A stretch of 64,000 nt of DNA from Pseudomonas fluorescens (GCF_000802965.1 NZ_JSAK01000027.1:89505-153504), one strand, 5' to 3'. Positions 1 through 9,150 are shown, counted from the stretch's first letter. A program made the numbers and translations. Notes: a model not told the origin generated them from the sequence alone.

Positions 1-162
1 GAGCGAGGGCATGCCGAGCCTGCGAGGCACCGAACGAAAAGGGCAAGAGCCCTTGGTTACTTGGGGCTCTTCCAAGTGACTCGCCGTAAGTGCGAAACCA
101 TAAGTCGCCGTTACAGCAGGAATGGATATGTACGCTGTCAACAAAGAAAAGGTCGGCTGTTA
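1..162. repeat. Noncoding intergenic repeat-like block
   Basis: No credible gene is present; the only open frames run into the adjacent REP palindromes. The text resembles a block I remember recurring between genes in fluorescens-group genomes, but this window holds only one copy, so its repeat nature is recalled and not shown here. Confidence 0.35.
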
Positions 163-259
163 GGCCGCCATCGCGAGCAGGCTCGCTCCCACAATAGATC
201 GAGTACATCCCCTGGCGACGGGACCGTCATCGCCAGCAAGCCGGCTCCTACAGGGGAAT
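163..259. repeat. REP pair
   Basis: Two REP palindromes in inverted orientation: one with the GCGAGCAGGCTCGCTCCCAC core and one with CGCCAGCAAGCCGGCTCCTAC. It sits just beyond the 3' end of the ABC permease gene. Confidence 0.8.
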
Positions 260-274
260 AGATGCATTGAGATC

Positions 275-1054
275 TTAAGTACGCATCCCGCGCCCACTCA
301 CCAGCAACCGCGCACAACCGAGGTACAACACGACCGTTGCCACCAGCATGAACGTAATCGCAATGCTGATCCGGATATCCGACACCCCAAGAATGCCGTA
401 ACGGAATGCGTTGACCATGTGCAGCACCGGGTTGGCCAACGACACGGTCTGCCAGAATGGCGGCAGCAACGAGATCGAGTAGAACACCCCGCCCAGGTAG
501 GTTAACGGCGTCAGCACAAACGTCGGGATGATCGAGATGTCATCGAAGTTGCGCGCAAACACGGCGTTGATGAAACCCAGCAGCGAGAAGATCGTTGCCG
601 TCAGCACCACCACCAGAATGGTCACGCCCAGGTGATGCACCTGCAAATCGGTGAAGAACAGCGACAGCAGCGTCACGATGATCCCGACCATCAACCCGCG
701 CAATACGCCACCGAGGGTGTAGCCGATCAGGATGGTGTGCGGGGAAACCGGCGATACCATTAGTTCTTCGATGGAGCGCTGGAACTTGCTGCCGAAGAAA
801 CTCGATACCACGTTGCCGTAGGAGTTGGTGATCACCGACATCATGATCAGCCCCGGCACGATGTATTCCATATAGGTGAAGCCACCCATATCGCCGATTT
901 GCCGACCGATCAGGTTACCGAAAATCACGAAATACAGAACCATGGTGATCGCTGGCGGCAGCAGCGTCTGCGGCCAGATCCGGGTAAAGCGCCGGACCTC
1001 ACGGTAAACAATGGTGTTGAGGGCAACGAGGTTGGGTTGCAGCTCGGAACTCAT
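275..1054 (-). CDS. ABC-2 type transporter permease (YadH-like)
   Basis: Inner-membrane permease of a two-gene ABC exporter. The 259-residue protein has about six hydrophobic helices (near 32-52, 61-80, 107-130, 141-165, 173-193 and 233-252) and the ABC-2 membrane family layout, close in length to E. coli YadH (about 256). Its ATG overlaps the TGA of the upstream ATPase gene by 4 bp, so the two are translationally coupled and probably form one complex. The substrate is unknown; YadGH-type exporters have no settled cargo. The next three genes match the order I remember for PA2811-PA2814. Confidence 0.9.
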   Translation of the reverse strand: MSSELQPNLVALNTIVYREVRRFTRIWPQTLLPPAITMVLYFVIFGNLIGRQIGDMGGFTYMEYIVPGLIMMSVITNSYGNVVSSFFGSKFQRSIEELMVSPVSPHTILIGYTLGGVLRGLMVGIIVTLLSLFFTDLQVHHLGVTILVVVLTATIFSLLGFINAVFARNFDDISIIPTFVLTPLTYLGGVFYSISLLPPFWQTVSLANPVLHMVNAFRYGILGVSDIRISIAITFMLVATVVLYLGCARLLVSGRGMRT

Positions 1055-1983
1055 ACCGCCACCTTCGACAGATTTTTCTCCACCAGGGACACGAACAACT
1101 CCTCGAGGCGATTGGTTTTGTTACGCAGGCTCAGCACTTCAATGTTTTGCTGCGCCAGCTGAGTGAACAGCGCCGTGATGCCCATGCTCTTGTCGACCTG
1201 GACTTCCAGGGTGTGACCATCGAGCAAGCGTGACGGATAACCGATCAGTTGCGGCGGCGCGCTGACACCGTTCTTCAAGTCCAGCAGGAAAGTCTCGACA
1301 TGCAGCTGACCGAGCAACTGCTTCATGCTGGTGTTTTCGACGATGACGCCGTGGTCGATGATGCCGATGTTGCGGCACAGCTGCTCAGCCTCTTCCAGAT
1401 AGTGCGTGGTGAGGATGATGGTGATGCCTTTCTGGTTCAGCTCGGTGAGGAAGGTCCACATCGAACGTCGCAGTTCGATGTCCACGCCGGCAGTCGGTTC
1501 GTCGAGGATCAACAGGCGCGGTTCGTGAACCAGCGCACGGGCGATCATCAAACGACGCTTCATGCCGCCGGACAGCGAACGCGACGGCACATCGCGTTTG
1601 TCCCACAGACCGAGTTGGGTCAGATACTGCTCGGCGCGCTCCTTGGCGACTTTCGATGGAATGCCGTAGTAACCGGCCTGGGTCACGACGATGTCGAAGG
1701 TCTTTTCGAACTGGTTGAAATTGAATTCCTGGGGCACGACGCCGATGGAGCGTTTGAGCTGCGCCGGGTTCTTGTCCAGGTCGTGACCGAAGATATTCAC
1801 CGTGCCGCTGGTCTTGTTCACCAGGGTCGAGAGAATGCCGATGGTCGTGGATTTGCCGGCGCCGTTCGGGCCGAGCAAGGCGAAGAAGTCACCTTCGGCG
1901 ACATCCAGATCGATACCACTCAGGGCCTGGAAACCGTTGCCGTAGGTTTTGGTTAGCTGCCGGATGGACAGAGCGGAACTCAT
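1051..1983 (-). CDS. ABC transporter ATP-binding protein (YadG-like)
   Basis: Cytoplasmic ATPase that powers the permease encoded immediately downstream. The 310-residue protein has a Walker A GPNGAGKS (38-45), an LSGGM signature (137-141), a Walker B LLILDE (157-162) and an H-loop histidine in TTH (about 194). I chose the ATG at 1983 because the Pfam-type start MSSALSIRQLTKTYG begins there; a longer frame to 2088 would add 35 residues of unlikely composition. Family membership is clear, the cargo is not. Confidence 0.92.
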   Translation of the reverse strand: MSSALSIRQLTKTYGNGFQALSGIDLDVAEGDFFALLGPNGAGKSTTIGILSTLVNKTSGTVNIFGHDLDKNPAQLKRSIGVVPQEFNFNQFEKTFDIVVTQAGYYGIPSKVAKERAEQYLTQLGLWDKRDVPSRSLSGGMKRRLMIARALVHEPRLLILDEPTAGVDIELRRSMWTFLTELNQKGITIILTTHYLEEAEQLCRNIGIIDHGVIVENTSMKQLLGQLHVETFLLDLKNGVSAPPQLIGYPSRLLDGHTLEVQVDKSMGITALFTQLAQQNIEVLSLRNKTNRLEELFVSLVEKNLSKVAV

Positions 1984-2116
1984 ATCGGATTTATGCACCA
2001 AGAAGGGAAGAAAAGGATAAATAGTGGCGGGCGGCGAGCAATGCAACCGCGCTGCATGAGCGCAATGGTGCTTGTCGCCGCCACACAAGTACAGTCAAGT
2101 GTGTCGATAGTAGGTA

Positions 2117-2740
2117 TTAAGTCAACGCGGTCATAACGGCCTTGCGATACGCCGGACGCTCTTGCAACCGCGCGTACCAAGCCTCTAGATGTGGCATTGG
2201 CGCACGCTCGATCGGCATCTCGAACCAGGCATAAATGAAACTGCCCAGGGGAATGTCGCCCATGCCGATCTCGTCACCGGACAGGTAAGGCTTGGTCGCC
2301 AGCGCTTGATCGGCCATCGCCAGCAGCGCTTCGCATTCCTTGATCGCAGCCTTGATCGCGGGCCAGTCCTGCTGATCGGCCGGGGTACGCAACACGCCCC
2401 AGAAAACCGTGCGGAACGGTCCGGCCAAATTGGAAGTGGTCCAGTCCATCCACTTGTCCGCGGTGGCCCGTACTTGCGGATCTGCCGGACACCACGGGGT
2501 ATTCGCCGCATGTTTGGCCAACAGGTAACGGACGATGGCGTTGGATTCCCACAATACGAAACCGTCGTCTTCAATCACCGGCACACGGCCATTGGGGTTC
2601 ATGGCGCGGTACTCGGGCGTATCGACGACACCATAGGCGCCGCCCGCATCGATGGCCTCGTAGTCCAGGCCCAGCTCCTCGGCGGCCCACAAAGGTTTTC
2701 TGACATTCGATGAATTTTTCCGACCCCAGATCTTCAGCAT
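2117..2740 (-). CDS. Glutathione S-transferase family protein
   Basis: Soluble 207-residue GST. The N-terminal thioredoxin fold carries SSN (10-12), a cis-proline context NGRVPVI (50-56) and the glutathione gamma-glutamyl contact motif ESNAI (65-69); an all-alpha C-terminal domain follows from about residue 88. GSTs conjugate or reduce electrophiles with glutathione, but the physiological substrate cannot be read from sequence. The start at 2740 (MLKIWGRK) places the first beta strand where GSTs normally begin; the open frame continues 40 residues further upstream without family character. It lies 44 bp downstream of the transglutaminase-like gene, possibly co-transcribed. Confidence 0.9.
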   Translation of the reverse strand: MLKIWGRKNSSNVRKPLWAAEELGLDYEAIDAGGAYGVVDTPEYRAMNPNGRVPVIEDDGFVLWESNAIVRYLLAKHAANTPWCPADPQVRATADKWMDWTTSNLAGPFRTVFWGVLRTPADQQDWPAIKAAIKECEALLAMADQALATKPYLSGDEIGMGDIPLGSFIYAWFEMPIERAPMPHLEAWYARLQERPAYRKAVMTALT

Positions 2741-2784
2741 GACCGCCCTCTCGATTGATGAATGCGCAGGCAGCATACGCCGGA

Positions 2785-3444
2785 TCAGGCGCGACTCAAA
2801 TCGCTCTGCATGTCGCCCAGCAGCTGCGGTAGCTGCTCGCCAAACAGGTGCGGATAACACTTTTCAAGGTGTTCGAAGAAGAACGTTTCCGGTACGTCGG
2901 TGTATTGACCGTGATCAATCAGGTACTCCATCAACTTCTCGCCGTCGCGATTGAAGGGATGAAAAACGCTGTCGTTGATCCCGTCGAATTCCAGCGGCGC
3001 CACATTGAACAGCTCGCACAAACCCTGGTTGAAGGCAGGCGTCGCCTTGACCCAACGCCCGTTCAAATAAAGCTCGGTGTAGCCGTGCATGGCGAATACG
3101 TCGCTCTTGAGCAATTGGAGCAAACGCGGCGTCGACAAATGATTGCGCACATCCGCCAGACCGATCCGTGCAGGTATCCCGCAATGCCGTGCTGCACCGG
3201 CCAGCAACGTGGCTTTGGGCACGCAGTAACTTTCCCCGGTCGCCAGCGCATAGCTGCCGCGCAAGGTTTGCGGATCACGGCTGAAGGTATACGGGTTGTA
3301 ACGCACGGCCTCGCGCACGGCGTAATAGAGATGGATCGCCTGCTCGAGCGAGTCGCGACTGGCGCCACGATGTTTTTCGGCGAACTCCACCACCGAGGGG
3401 TGGTCACTATCGATGAAGCGACCGGGACTCAGATACTCGTGCAT
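2785..3444 (-). CDS. Transglutaminase-like domain protein
   Basis: A 219-residue protein of the transglutaminase/protease-like superfamily. The nucleophile region ESYCVPKA places Cys74 before a helix, and His120 lies in FAMHGYTEL, as in the superfamily Cys-His pair. The third catalytic Asp normally found after a Trp (W-x-x-x-D) is not evident: the sequence there is WVKATPAF (131-138). Activity is therefore uncertain. The start at 3444 has an AGGAG about 9 nt upstream. Its position next to a GST and fadE matches the order I recall for PA2813-PA2815. Function unknown. Confidence 0.82.
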   Translation of the reverse strand: MHEYLSPGRFIDSDHPSVVEFAEKHRGASRDSLEQAIHLYYAVREAVRYNPYTFSRDPQTLRGSYALATGESYCVPKATLLAGAARHCGIPARIGLADVRNHLSTPRLLQLLKSDVFAMHGYTELYLNGRWVKATPAFNQGLCELFNVAPLEFDGINDSVFHPFNRDGEKLMEYLIDHGQYTDVPETFFFEHLEKCYPHLFGEQLPQLLGDMQSDLSRA

Positions 3445-3692
3445 GAGGGCAATCTCCTGGGGAAGTCCCGAGTCTAGCGAGAGGTTCAGCACAGAGATAA
3501 CGACGTTTCGGCCAAACATGGGCGCTTTGCCGCCCGCTCAATGAACGATCTTTCACGGTCTGTCGCGGATAAGGCCTACACAATCATCCAGGGTTTCCCA
3601 CGATTTCAATCACATCGCTCTGACCACCCCGTTTCGCGGATGCCGTCTAAGCTCTGTGGGTTGGTTCGCCCTGGGTTCACGGAGGATTAAAT

Positions 3693-6140
3693 ATGCTGCT
3701 GTTGTGGATACTGGTTCTGGTTGTCGGGATAGCTTATTTAGCCCACCGTCGCATCGCGCCACTGCCTGCCTTGGGCATCGTGGCTGTCTATCTGCTGGCA
3801 ATGGGCGCGTTCAGCCGCGCACCGGGTTGGCTGCTGTTTATCTTCTGGGTGCTGACCGCCGCTGTGGCGGCGCCCCTGCTATTGCCTGATCTGCGGCGCA
3901 AATTCTTCAGCGCACCGATGTTCAACTGGTTCCAGAAAACCCTGCCGCCGATGTCGGAAACCGAACGCGATGCCATCGAAGCGGGCACCGTGTGGTGGGA
4001 CGGCGAACTGTTCAGTGGTCGCCCGGACTGGAACAAACTGCTGTCCTATCCCAAAGTGCAACTGAGCGAAGAGGAACAGGCCTTTATTGACGGCCCGACC
4101 GAAGAACTCTGCGGCATGGTCAGCGACTGGCAGCTCGGTCAAACCATGGATTTGCCCGCCGAGGCTTGGGCTTACATCAAGGACAACGGCTTCTTTGCCC
4201 TGATCATTCCCAAGGAGTTTGGCGGCAAGGGTTTCTCCGCTTACGCCCACTCCCAGGTGGCGATGAAACTGGCGAGCCACAGCGGCGACCTCGCCTCCAC
4301 CGTGATGGTCCCCAACTCCCTCGGCCCTGCCGAACTGTTGCTGCATTACGGCACTGACGAACAACGCAACCATTACCTGCCACGTCTGGCGCGCGGCGAC
4401 GAGATTCCCTGCTTTGCACTGACCGGTCCTCTGGCCGGTTCCGACGCGGGCGGCATGCCCGACACCGGGGTGATTTGCAAAGGTGAATGGGAAGGCAAGG
4501 AAACCCTCGGCCTGCGCCTGAACTGGGAAAAGCGCTACATCACCCTGGGCCCGGTGGCCACCCTGCTCGGCCTGGCGTTCAAGGCTTACGATCCGGACCA
4601 TTTACTGGGAGAAGAGGAAGACCTGGGCATCAGCCTGGCACTGATTCCGACCGATCTCCCCGGCGTTGAAATCGGCCGTCGACACCTGCCATTGGGTGCG
4701 GCGTTCATGAACGGCCCGAACTCCGGCAAGGACGTTTTCGTGCCGCTGGAGTTCTTGATCGGCGGCCAGGAAATGCTCGGCAAAGGCTGGATGATGCTGA
4801 TGAATTGCCTGTCGGTCGGGCGTTCGATCTCCCTGCCGGCGGTAGGCACTGGCATGGCCAAGTTCACTAGCCTGGTAACCGGCCAGTACGCGCAGATTCG
4901 CGAGCAGTTCAACGTTCCGATCTCCGCTTTCGAAGGCATCCAGGAAGCCATGGCGCGTATCGGTGGCAACGCCTGGATGATGGACGCCGCACGAATGCTG
5001 ACTGCCAACGCAGTGGACCTCGGCGAGAAACCATCGGTGCTGTCGGCGATTCTCAAGTACCACCTCACCGAACGCGGTCGCGAGTGCATCAGCCAGGCGA
5101 TGGATGTGCACGGCGGCAAGGCGATCATCATGGGGCCGAACAACTACCTCGGGCGCAAATGGAACGGCGCGCCGATTTTCATTACCGTGGAAGGCGCGAA
5201 CATTCTGTCGCGCAACCTGATGATCTTCGGCCAAGGCGCAATTCGCTGCCATCCTTTCGTACTCAAGGAAATGGCCCTCGCGACTCGCGAGGACAAGGAT
5301 CAGGCACTGATCGAATTCGACGGTTTGCTGCTCAAACACATCGGTTTTGCAGTGAGCAACGCGGCCAGCACGTTGGTGCTGAACCTCGGTTTCGGGCATC
5401 TGGAACACGTGCCCGGCGACAAGCTCAGCCAAGGTTACTTCCGCGCACTCAACCGTCAGGCCGCTGCGTTCGCGCTGCTGGCCGACCTCAGCATGATGTT
5501 GCTCGGCGGCGAACTGAAACGCCGCGAACGCCTGTCGGCACGTCTGGGTGATGTCCTCAGCAACATGTACCTGGCGAGCGCCGCGCTCAAGCGCTACAAC
5601 GACCTCGACGCGCCGGAATACATGACGCCGCTGTTCACCTGGGCCATGGAGGAAAGCCTGGGGCACGGCGAGCGAGCCATGGATGAGCTGCTGAGCAACT
5701 TCCCGAACAAGGTGTTGGGCTGCCTGTTGCGAGTGATCGTGTTCCCGTTCGGTCGTCGCCATAAGGGACCATCGGACAAGCTCGGTGCCGAAGTTGCAGC
5801 AGTGATCGGTCGTGCCAAGGGCGATCCGGCCCTGGAGGAATTGCTCTTGGGCTGCTATCGCCCGCAATCGAACGAAGATCCGGTTGGCGTTCTGCAGCAC
5901 GCCTACGATCAATTGAACGCGGCACAACCCTTGCGAAAAAAACTGCATGTCGCGCTCAAGAGCGGCCAACTCAAACCGGCCGCTGGCGAACATGTCATCG
6001 ATGCGGCACTGGAAGCCGGCGTGTTGCAACCGGTCGAAGCGCAGACCCTGCGTGACGCAGAAGCGGCGCAGCGCAAGGTGATCGATGTCGATGATTTCGA
6101 TAAAGAGGAAATAGCACTGACCGATGGTAAGGTCCGCTGA
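3693..6140 (+). CDS. fadE: Acyl-CoA dehydrogenase FadE
   Basis: Flavoprotein that catalyses the first step of fatty-acid beta-oxidation, acyl-CoA to trans-2-enoyl-CoA. At 815 residues it matches E. coli FadE (about 814). Hydrophobic N-terminal helices (1-70) suggest membrane association; the acyl-CoA dehydrogenase core follows, with FALTGPLAGSDAG near 239-251, and the FadE-specific C-terminal domain (DUF1974 type) covers roughly the last 280 residues. GGAGG lies about 8 nt before the ATG. The 248-bp upstream region separates it from a divergent gene. I saw no convincing PsrA-type operator there. Confidence 0.95.
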   Translation: MLLLWILVLVVGIAYLAHRRIAPLPALGIVAVYLLAMGAFSRAPGWLLFIFWVLTAAVAAPLLLPDLRRKFFSAPMFNWFQKTLPPMSETERDAIEAGTVWWDGELFSGRPDWNKLLSYPKVQLSEEEQAFIDGPTEELCGMVSDWQLGQTMDLPAEAWAYIKDNGFFALIIPKEFGGKGFSAYAHSQVAMKLASHSGDLASTVMVPNSLGPAELLLHYGTDEQRNHYLPRLARGDEIPCFALTGPLAGSDAGGMPDTGVICKGEWEGKETLGLRLNWEKRYITLGPVATLLGLAFKAYDPDHLLGEEEDLGISLALIPTDLPGVEIGRRHLPLGAAFMNGPNSGKDVFVPLEFLIGGQEMLGKGWMMLMNCLSVGRSISLPAVGTGMAKFTSLVTGQYAQIREQFNVPISAFEGIQEAMARIGGNAWMMDAARMLTANAVDLGEKPSVLSAILKYHLTERGRECISQAMDVHGGKAIIMGPNNYLGRKWNGAPIFITVEGANILSRNLMIFGQGAIRCHPFVLKEMALATREDKDQALIEFDGLLLKHIGFAVSNAASTLVLNLGFGHLEHVPGDKLSQGYFRALNRQAAAFALLADLSMMLLGGELKRRERLSARLGDVLSNMYLASAALKRYNDLDAPEYMTPLFTWAMEESLGHGERAMDELLSNFPNKVLGCLLRVIVFPFGRRHKGPSDKLGAEVAAVIGRAKGDPALEELLLGCYRPQSNEDPVGVLQHAYDQLNAAQPLRKKLHVALKSGQLKPAAGEHVIDAALEAGVLQPVEAQTLRDAEAAQRKVIDVDDFDKEEIALTDGKVR

Positions 6141-6221
6141 CCCATCCGGCTCTCTATCATGGGAAAATGCGCGCGGGAGCTTTATACTCCCGCGCCCGTT
6201 TTGCTCTTGAGGACTTATCTC

Positions 6222-6629
6222 GTGTCCAACATCGTTGCCGACCATCTCGTTTTGCTCGACCATTTGCGCAGCATCCTGGTCGCCGTGGGTGAGGCCGAAC
6301 AGGTTCCCGACGAAAGCCATGCCTTGTTCCTCGAGCGCTTCGACGAACTACTTGCACTGCTACCGGTCGACCCGATCGAAAGCCAATATCTGGGCCAGGA
6401 CATCCTTTGCCAGGTCATCACCCGCTATCCGCAAATCGCCCATTTGGTGCCGCGCGACCTGCTGTGGTACTTCGCCGGTGACTGCCTGCACTACATGCCC
6501 GATGATGAAATCGACCTGTATCAGGCGCTGGAAGAACGTCGTTTTGAAGCGGAACAGAATGACGAACCGTTTGACTGGAACCAGGAAAAACAGCTGCTGG
6601 CGTTGTCGAATCAGGACAGTAAGCACTGA
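6222..6629 (+). CDS. PA2817-family conserved protein
   Basis: Small soluble acidic protein (135 residues) with no motif I can assign. It resembles the family NCBI names after PA2817, which sits near the FadE-like PA2815 in P. aeruginosa; that association is from memory. I use the GTG at 6222, with TGAGGA about 8 nt upstream, because the family-like sequence VSNIVADHLVLLDHL begins there. An in-frame start at 6159 would add 21 unlikely residues across the promoter region. Function unknown. Confidence 0.75.
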   Translation: MSNIVADHLVLLDHLRSILVAVGEAEQVPDESHALFLERFDELLALLPVDPIESQYLGQDILCQVITRYPQIAHLVPRDLLWYFAGDCLHYMPDDEIDLYQALEERRFEAEQNDEPFDWNQEKQLLALSNQDSKH

Positions 6630-6635
6630 TGCAAA

Positions 6636-6671
6636 AGGCCCGCATGGTTGAACATGCGGGCCTATTTTTTT
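6636..6671 (+). terminator. Rho-independent terminator
   Basis: Perfect 11-bp stem AGGCCCGCATG / CATGCGGGCCT with a 6-nt loop, followed by a run of eight T. It ends the fadE-side transcript and separates it from the convergent LysR gene. Confidence 0.9.
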
Positions 6672-6689
6672 GGATCTTTTGCTTTTGAT

Positions 6690-7688
6690 TCAGAACAACC
6701 CATCACTCTCGGGCAACTCATACTCCGATACAGCCGTACTCAAGTTGCCGGACTTGCCTGGTTTGCCCAGCGTCGGTTCATTCTCCATGCACTCCACCAG
6801 GTAATCGATCAACACCCGTAGCTTGGGTGGCAGGTAGCGAGTAGGCGAATGCAGTAACCAGGCGCCGCCGTGGTAGGACGCCAGAAACGTCCAGTCTGGC
6901 AGCACTTGCACCATCAACCCCTTCTCCAGGGCACGACGCGCCGTGAAATACGGCAGGCTGCCAATACCGATATGCTGCAACACCGCGCCAAAACGTACAC
7001 CCGTGTGATTGGCGGCGTATCGCCCGCGCACGCCGACGGTGACAGATTTGCTGCCTTTCTTGAACTTCCAGCGCGCATCGCTCGGGGTTTCGCCCAAGTA
7101 AATGCAACTGTGGTTGAGCAAGTCATGGGGGTGAGTAGGTGTACCGTGCTCGGCCAGATATTGGGGTGTGGCGCAGAGTAAATGGTCGATGCTCAGCAAC
7201 TGTCGCCCCACCAATCCCGCTGGCGGCCGGTCGGTGATACGAATCGCCAGGTCGACGTGATCGTCGATCAGGTCCACCTGCCGATCCTCCAGCAATAGCT
7301 CTACATCCACCTTGGGATAACGGCGCAAAAACTCCGGTATATGCGGGTGAATCACGATCCGGCCGACCGCTTTCGGGACGCTGAGGCGCACCACCCCCTC
7401 GGGCTCATCTGTGAACTGACCACTGATTTCCATGACTGAGCGAGCCGCGTTGACCATCTCCTGACAACGCTTGAATACCTCCTCGCCACCGTCACTCAAA
7501 CGTAACTTTCGCGTGGTCCGTTGAAGCAAACGGGTGGCCAGGGCTTTCTCCAGTCGCGAGATGCTGCGACTCACAGCCGAGGGCGAAGAGCCCAACTGGC
7601 GAGCCGCCTCGGAGAAGCTGCCGGTCTCGACAACCCTGACGAAGATCGCCATTTCTCCAAGCAACGGCAATGGAAGATTTATGCTCAC
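6690..7688 (-). CDS. LysR-family transcriptional regulator
   Basis: A 332-residue LysR-type regulator: winged-helix DNA-binding domain at about 9-68 (FSEAARQLGSSPSAVSRSISRLEK recognition region, 25-48) and a periplasmic-binding-protein-like effector domain from about 95. It has a longer C-terminal tail than usual. The frame opens with GTG at 7688, with AAAGGA about 12 nt upstream; an ATG at codon 13 is the alternative. It is transcribed away from the alaX-like gene, and two dyads lie in the shared 91-bp gap, so autoregulation plus control of the alaX/lysE side is likely but unproven. Confidence 0.9.
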   Translation of the reverse strand: MSINLPLPLLGEMAIFVRVVETGSFSEAARQLGSSPSAVSRSISRLEKALATRLLQRTTRKLRLSDGGEEVFKRCQEMVNAARSVMEISGQFTDEPEGVVRLSVPKAVGRIVIHPHIPEFLRRYPKVDVELLLEDRQVDLIDDHVDLAIRITDRPPAGLVGRQLLSIDHLLCATPQYLAEHGTPTHPHDLLNHSCIYLGETPSDARWKFKKGSKSVTVGVRGRYAANHTGVRFGAVLQHIGIGSLPYFTARRALEKGLMVQVLPDWTFLASYHGGAWLLHSPTRYLPPKLRVLIDYLVECMENEPTLGKPGKSGNLSTAVSEYELPESDGLF

Positions 7689-7717
7689 GACGCAACAGTC
7701 CTTTGATGTTTGAACGG

Positions 7718-7754
7718 ATTATCACGTAATTCCACACTTCATATAATGAAAAAT
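7718..7754 (+). promoter_or_regulatory. Promoter and two operator-like dyads before alaX-like gene
   Basis: A -35 TTATCA (7719-7724), 17-bp spacer and perfect -10 TATAAT (7742-7747) predict a start site near 7754. Two 13-bp inverted repeats overlap it: ATTA-N5-TAAT (7718-7730) on the -35 and TTCAT-ATA-ATGAA (7738-7750) on the -10. Their placement suits repression or activation by the divergent LysR protein. Confidence 0.6.
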
Positions 7755-7779
7755 GGAAACATTCATACGAGCATGGAAT

Positions 7780-8406
7780 ATGACGCTTCGCCTCTTTTTC
7801 CATAGTGATGACCTCAAGGCCAATGTGGAAATCCTGGAATGCACGCCCAGCGAGAACGAGTTCGCCGTGGTGTTGCGCGCAACATTGTTTCACCCTCAGG
7901 GCGGCGGGCAACCCTTTGACACCGGCTGGATTGGCGAAAGCCGGGTGCTGCGCGTGGTTCAGGATCCGGATCGGATCGTCCATTTCGTCGATCATCCGGT
8001 AAAGCCTGGCATGACCCAGATCCGGGTCGATGAGCCGCGCCGCCAGATCAATACACGCATGCACTCCACCGGCCATTTGATTGGCCATTTTGTCCAGGCC
8101 ATGGGCTGGATGCCGATCAAGGCGCATCACTGGCCTGGCGAAGGTCGCGTGCAGTTCAAGCCTGCAGAATCGGCACTCGACGTCGACGTCCAGACCGTTC
8201 AACACGGCATCGAGCAGTGGATCGCCCACGATCTACCGCGCCTGACGTCGTTGCGCGAAGGCGCCCGGGAAATCGGGTTCGGTGAACTGCCCGCCTATGG
8301 CTGCGGTGGCACCCATGTACGGAGCCTGAAGGATTTGGGCACGGTCACAATCGAATCCGTTTCGCAAAAGAAAGGCACGTTGTCCGTCCACTATCACGTG
8401 GATTGA
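7780..8406 (+). CDS. AlaX-type alanyl-tRNA editing hydrolase
   Basis: Freestanding relative of the AlaRS editing domain, predicted to deacylate mischarged tRNA(Ala) in the cytoplasm. The 208-residue protein has the zinc motif His95-x3-His99 (MHSTGHL) and the second half Cys175-x3-His179 (CGGTHV), plus the conserved HPQGGGQPFDTG (38-49). The start at 7780 is preferred over 7753 because the predicted transcription start falls near 7754. The downstream LysE-type exporter and divergent LysR suggest an amino-acid stress module. Confident in the family; its tRNA or amino-acid preference is not visible. Confidence 0.87.
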   Translation: MTLRLFFHSDDLKANVEILECTPSENEFAVVLRATLFHPQGGGQPFDTGWIGESRVLRVVQDPDRIVHFVDHPVKPGMTQIRVDEPRRQINTRMHSTGHLIGHFVQAMGWMPIKAHHWPGEGRVQFKPAESALDVDVQTVQHGIEQWIAHDLPRLTSLREGAREIGFGELPAYGCGGTHVRSLKDLGTVTIESVSQKKGTLSVHYHVD

Positions 8407-8496
8407 GCCTTTAGGCGATATCGACTGCGACATCGCATTCCTCCGAGGGAGCCTGCATTCGCAGGCTTCGTTGACGCTCTGATAGATGGACCTGAG

Positions 8497-9135
8497 ATGC
8501 TTTCGAATTACCTGGGTGAGTTTCTGGCGCTGGCGACCATTCACTTTCTGGCCGTGGTCGCTCCCGGACCGGATTTTGCGGTGACAATTCGCCAGAGCGT
8601 GCGTTTCGGCCGCGTGGCTGGCATCTGTACAGCCTTGGGGATCGGTGCAGGGATTTCCGTGCATGTGCTGTATACCTTGCTGGGTGTCGGTGCGCTGATG
8701 CACACCATTCCCTGGTTGCTGACGGCGGCCAAGGTCGTGGGCGGTGCCTACATTCTTTATCTGGGTGTGAACCTGCTGCGCAGTCGTCCGAAGTCAGTTA
8801 TGGAAGGCGATGAGCCGACTGATAAACCCGTCGTCGAGCAAACGTTGCTGAAGGCATTTACTACAGGCTTTTTGACCAACGCCACCAACCCCAAAGCCAC
8901 CCTGTTCTTCCTGGCAATCTTCACCACCATCATCAGCGCCAGCACGCCGCTGGAGATTCAGGCGCTGTACGGAGTGTGGATGTGCGTTGTGAATGCGCTG
9001 TGGTTTGTGATTGTTGCGGTGTTCTTTTCAAGCAGCAGGGTGAGGTTGCTGTTTATGCGGATGGGGCACTGGTTCGAACGCACGATGGGCGTGATCCTTA
9101 TTCTTTTTGCGGGACGGTTGATTTTGTCGATGTAA
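8497..9135 (+). CDS. LysE/RhtB-family amino-acid exporter
   Basis: Inner-membrane exporter of 212 residues with about six hydrophobic segments. The family hallmark PGPDF lies at 23-27 and the conserved NPKATLFF motif near 130. LysE/RhtB proteins export amino acids or homoserine lactone-like compounds; the cargo here is unknown. It follows the AlaX-like gene by 90 bp; a 7-bp hairpin (AGCCTGC-ATTC-GCAGGCT, 8450-8467) without a T-run lies in that gap, so read-through is plausible. A strong terminator follows the gene. Confidence 0.9.
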   Translation: MLSNYLGEFLALATIHFLAVVAPGPDFAVTIRQSVRFGRVAGICTALGIGAGISVHVLYTLLGVGALMHTIPWLLTAAKVVGGAYILYLGVNLLRSRPKSVMEGDEPTDKPVVEQTLLKAFTTGFLTNATNPKATLFFLAIFTTIISASTPLEIQALYGVWMCVVNALWFVIVAVFFSSSRVRLLFMRMGHWFERTMGVILILFAGRLILSM

Positions 9136-9150
9136 ATTCACCGCGCATTA

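Noticed and set aside
3480..3530. PsrA operator upstream of fadE
   Set aside because: GTTT-N5-AAAC near 3506-3518 is inverted relative to the known AAAC-N-GTTT pattern.
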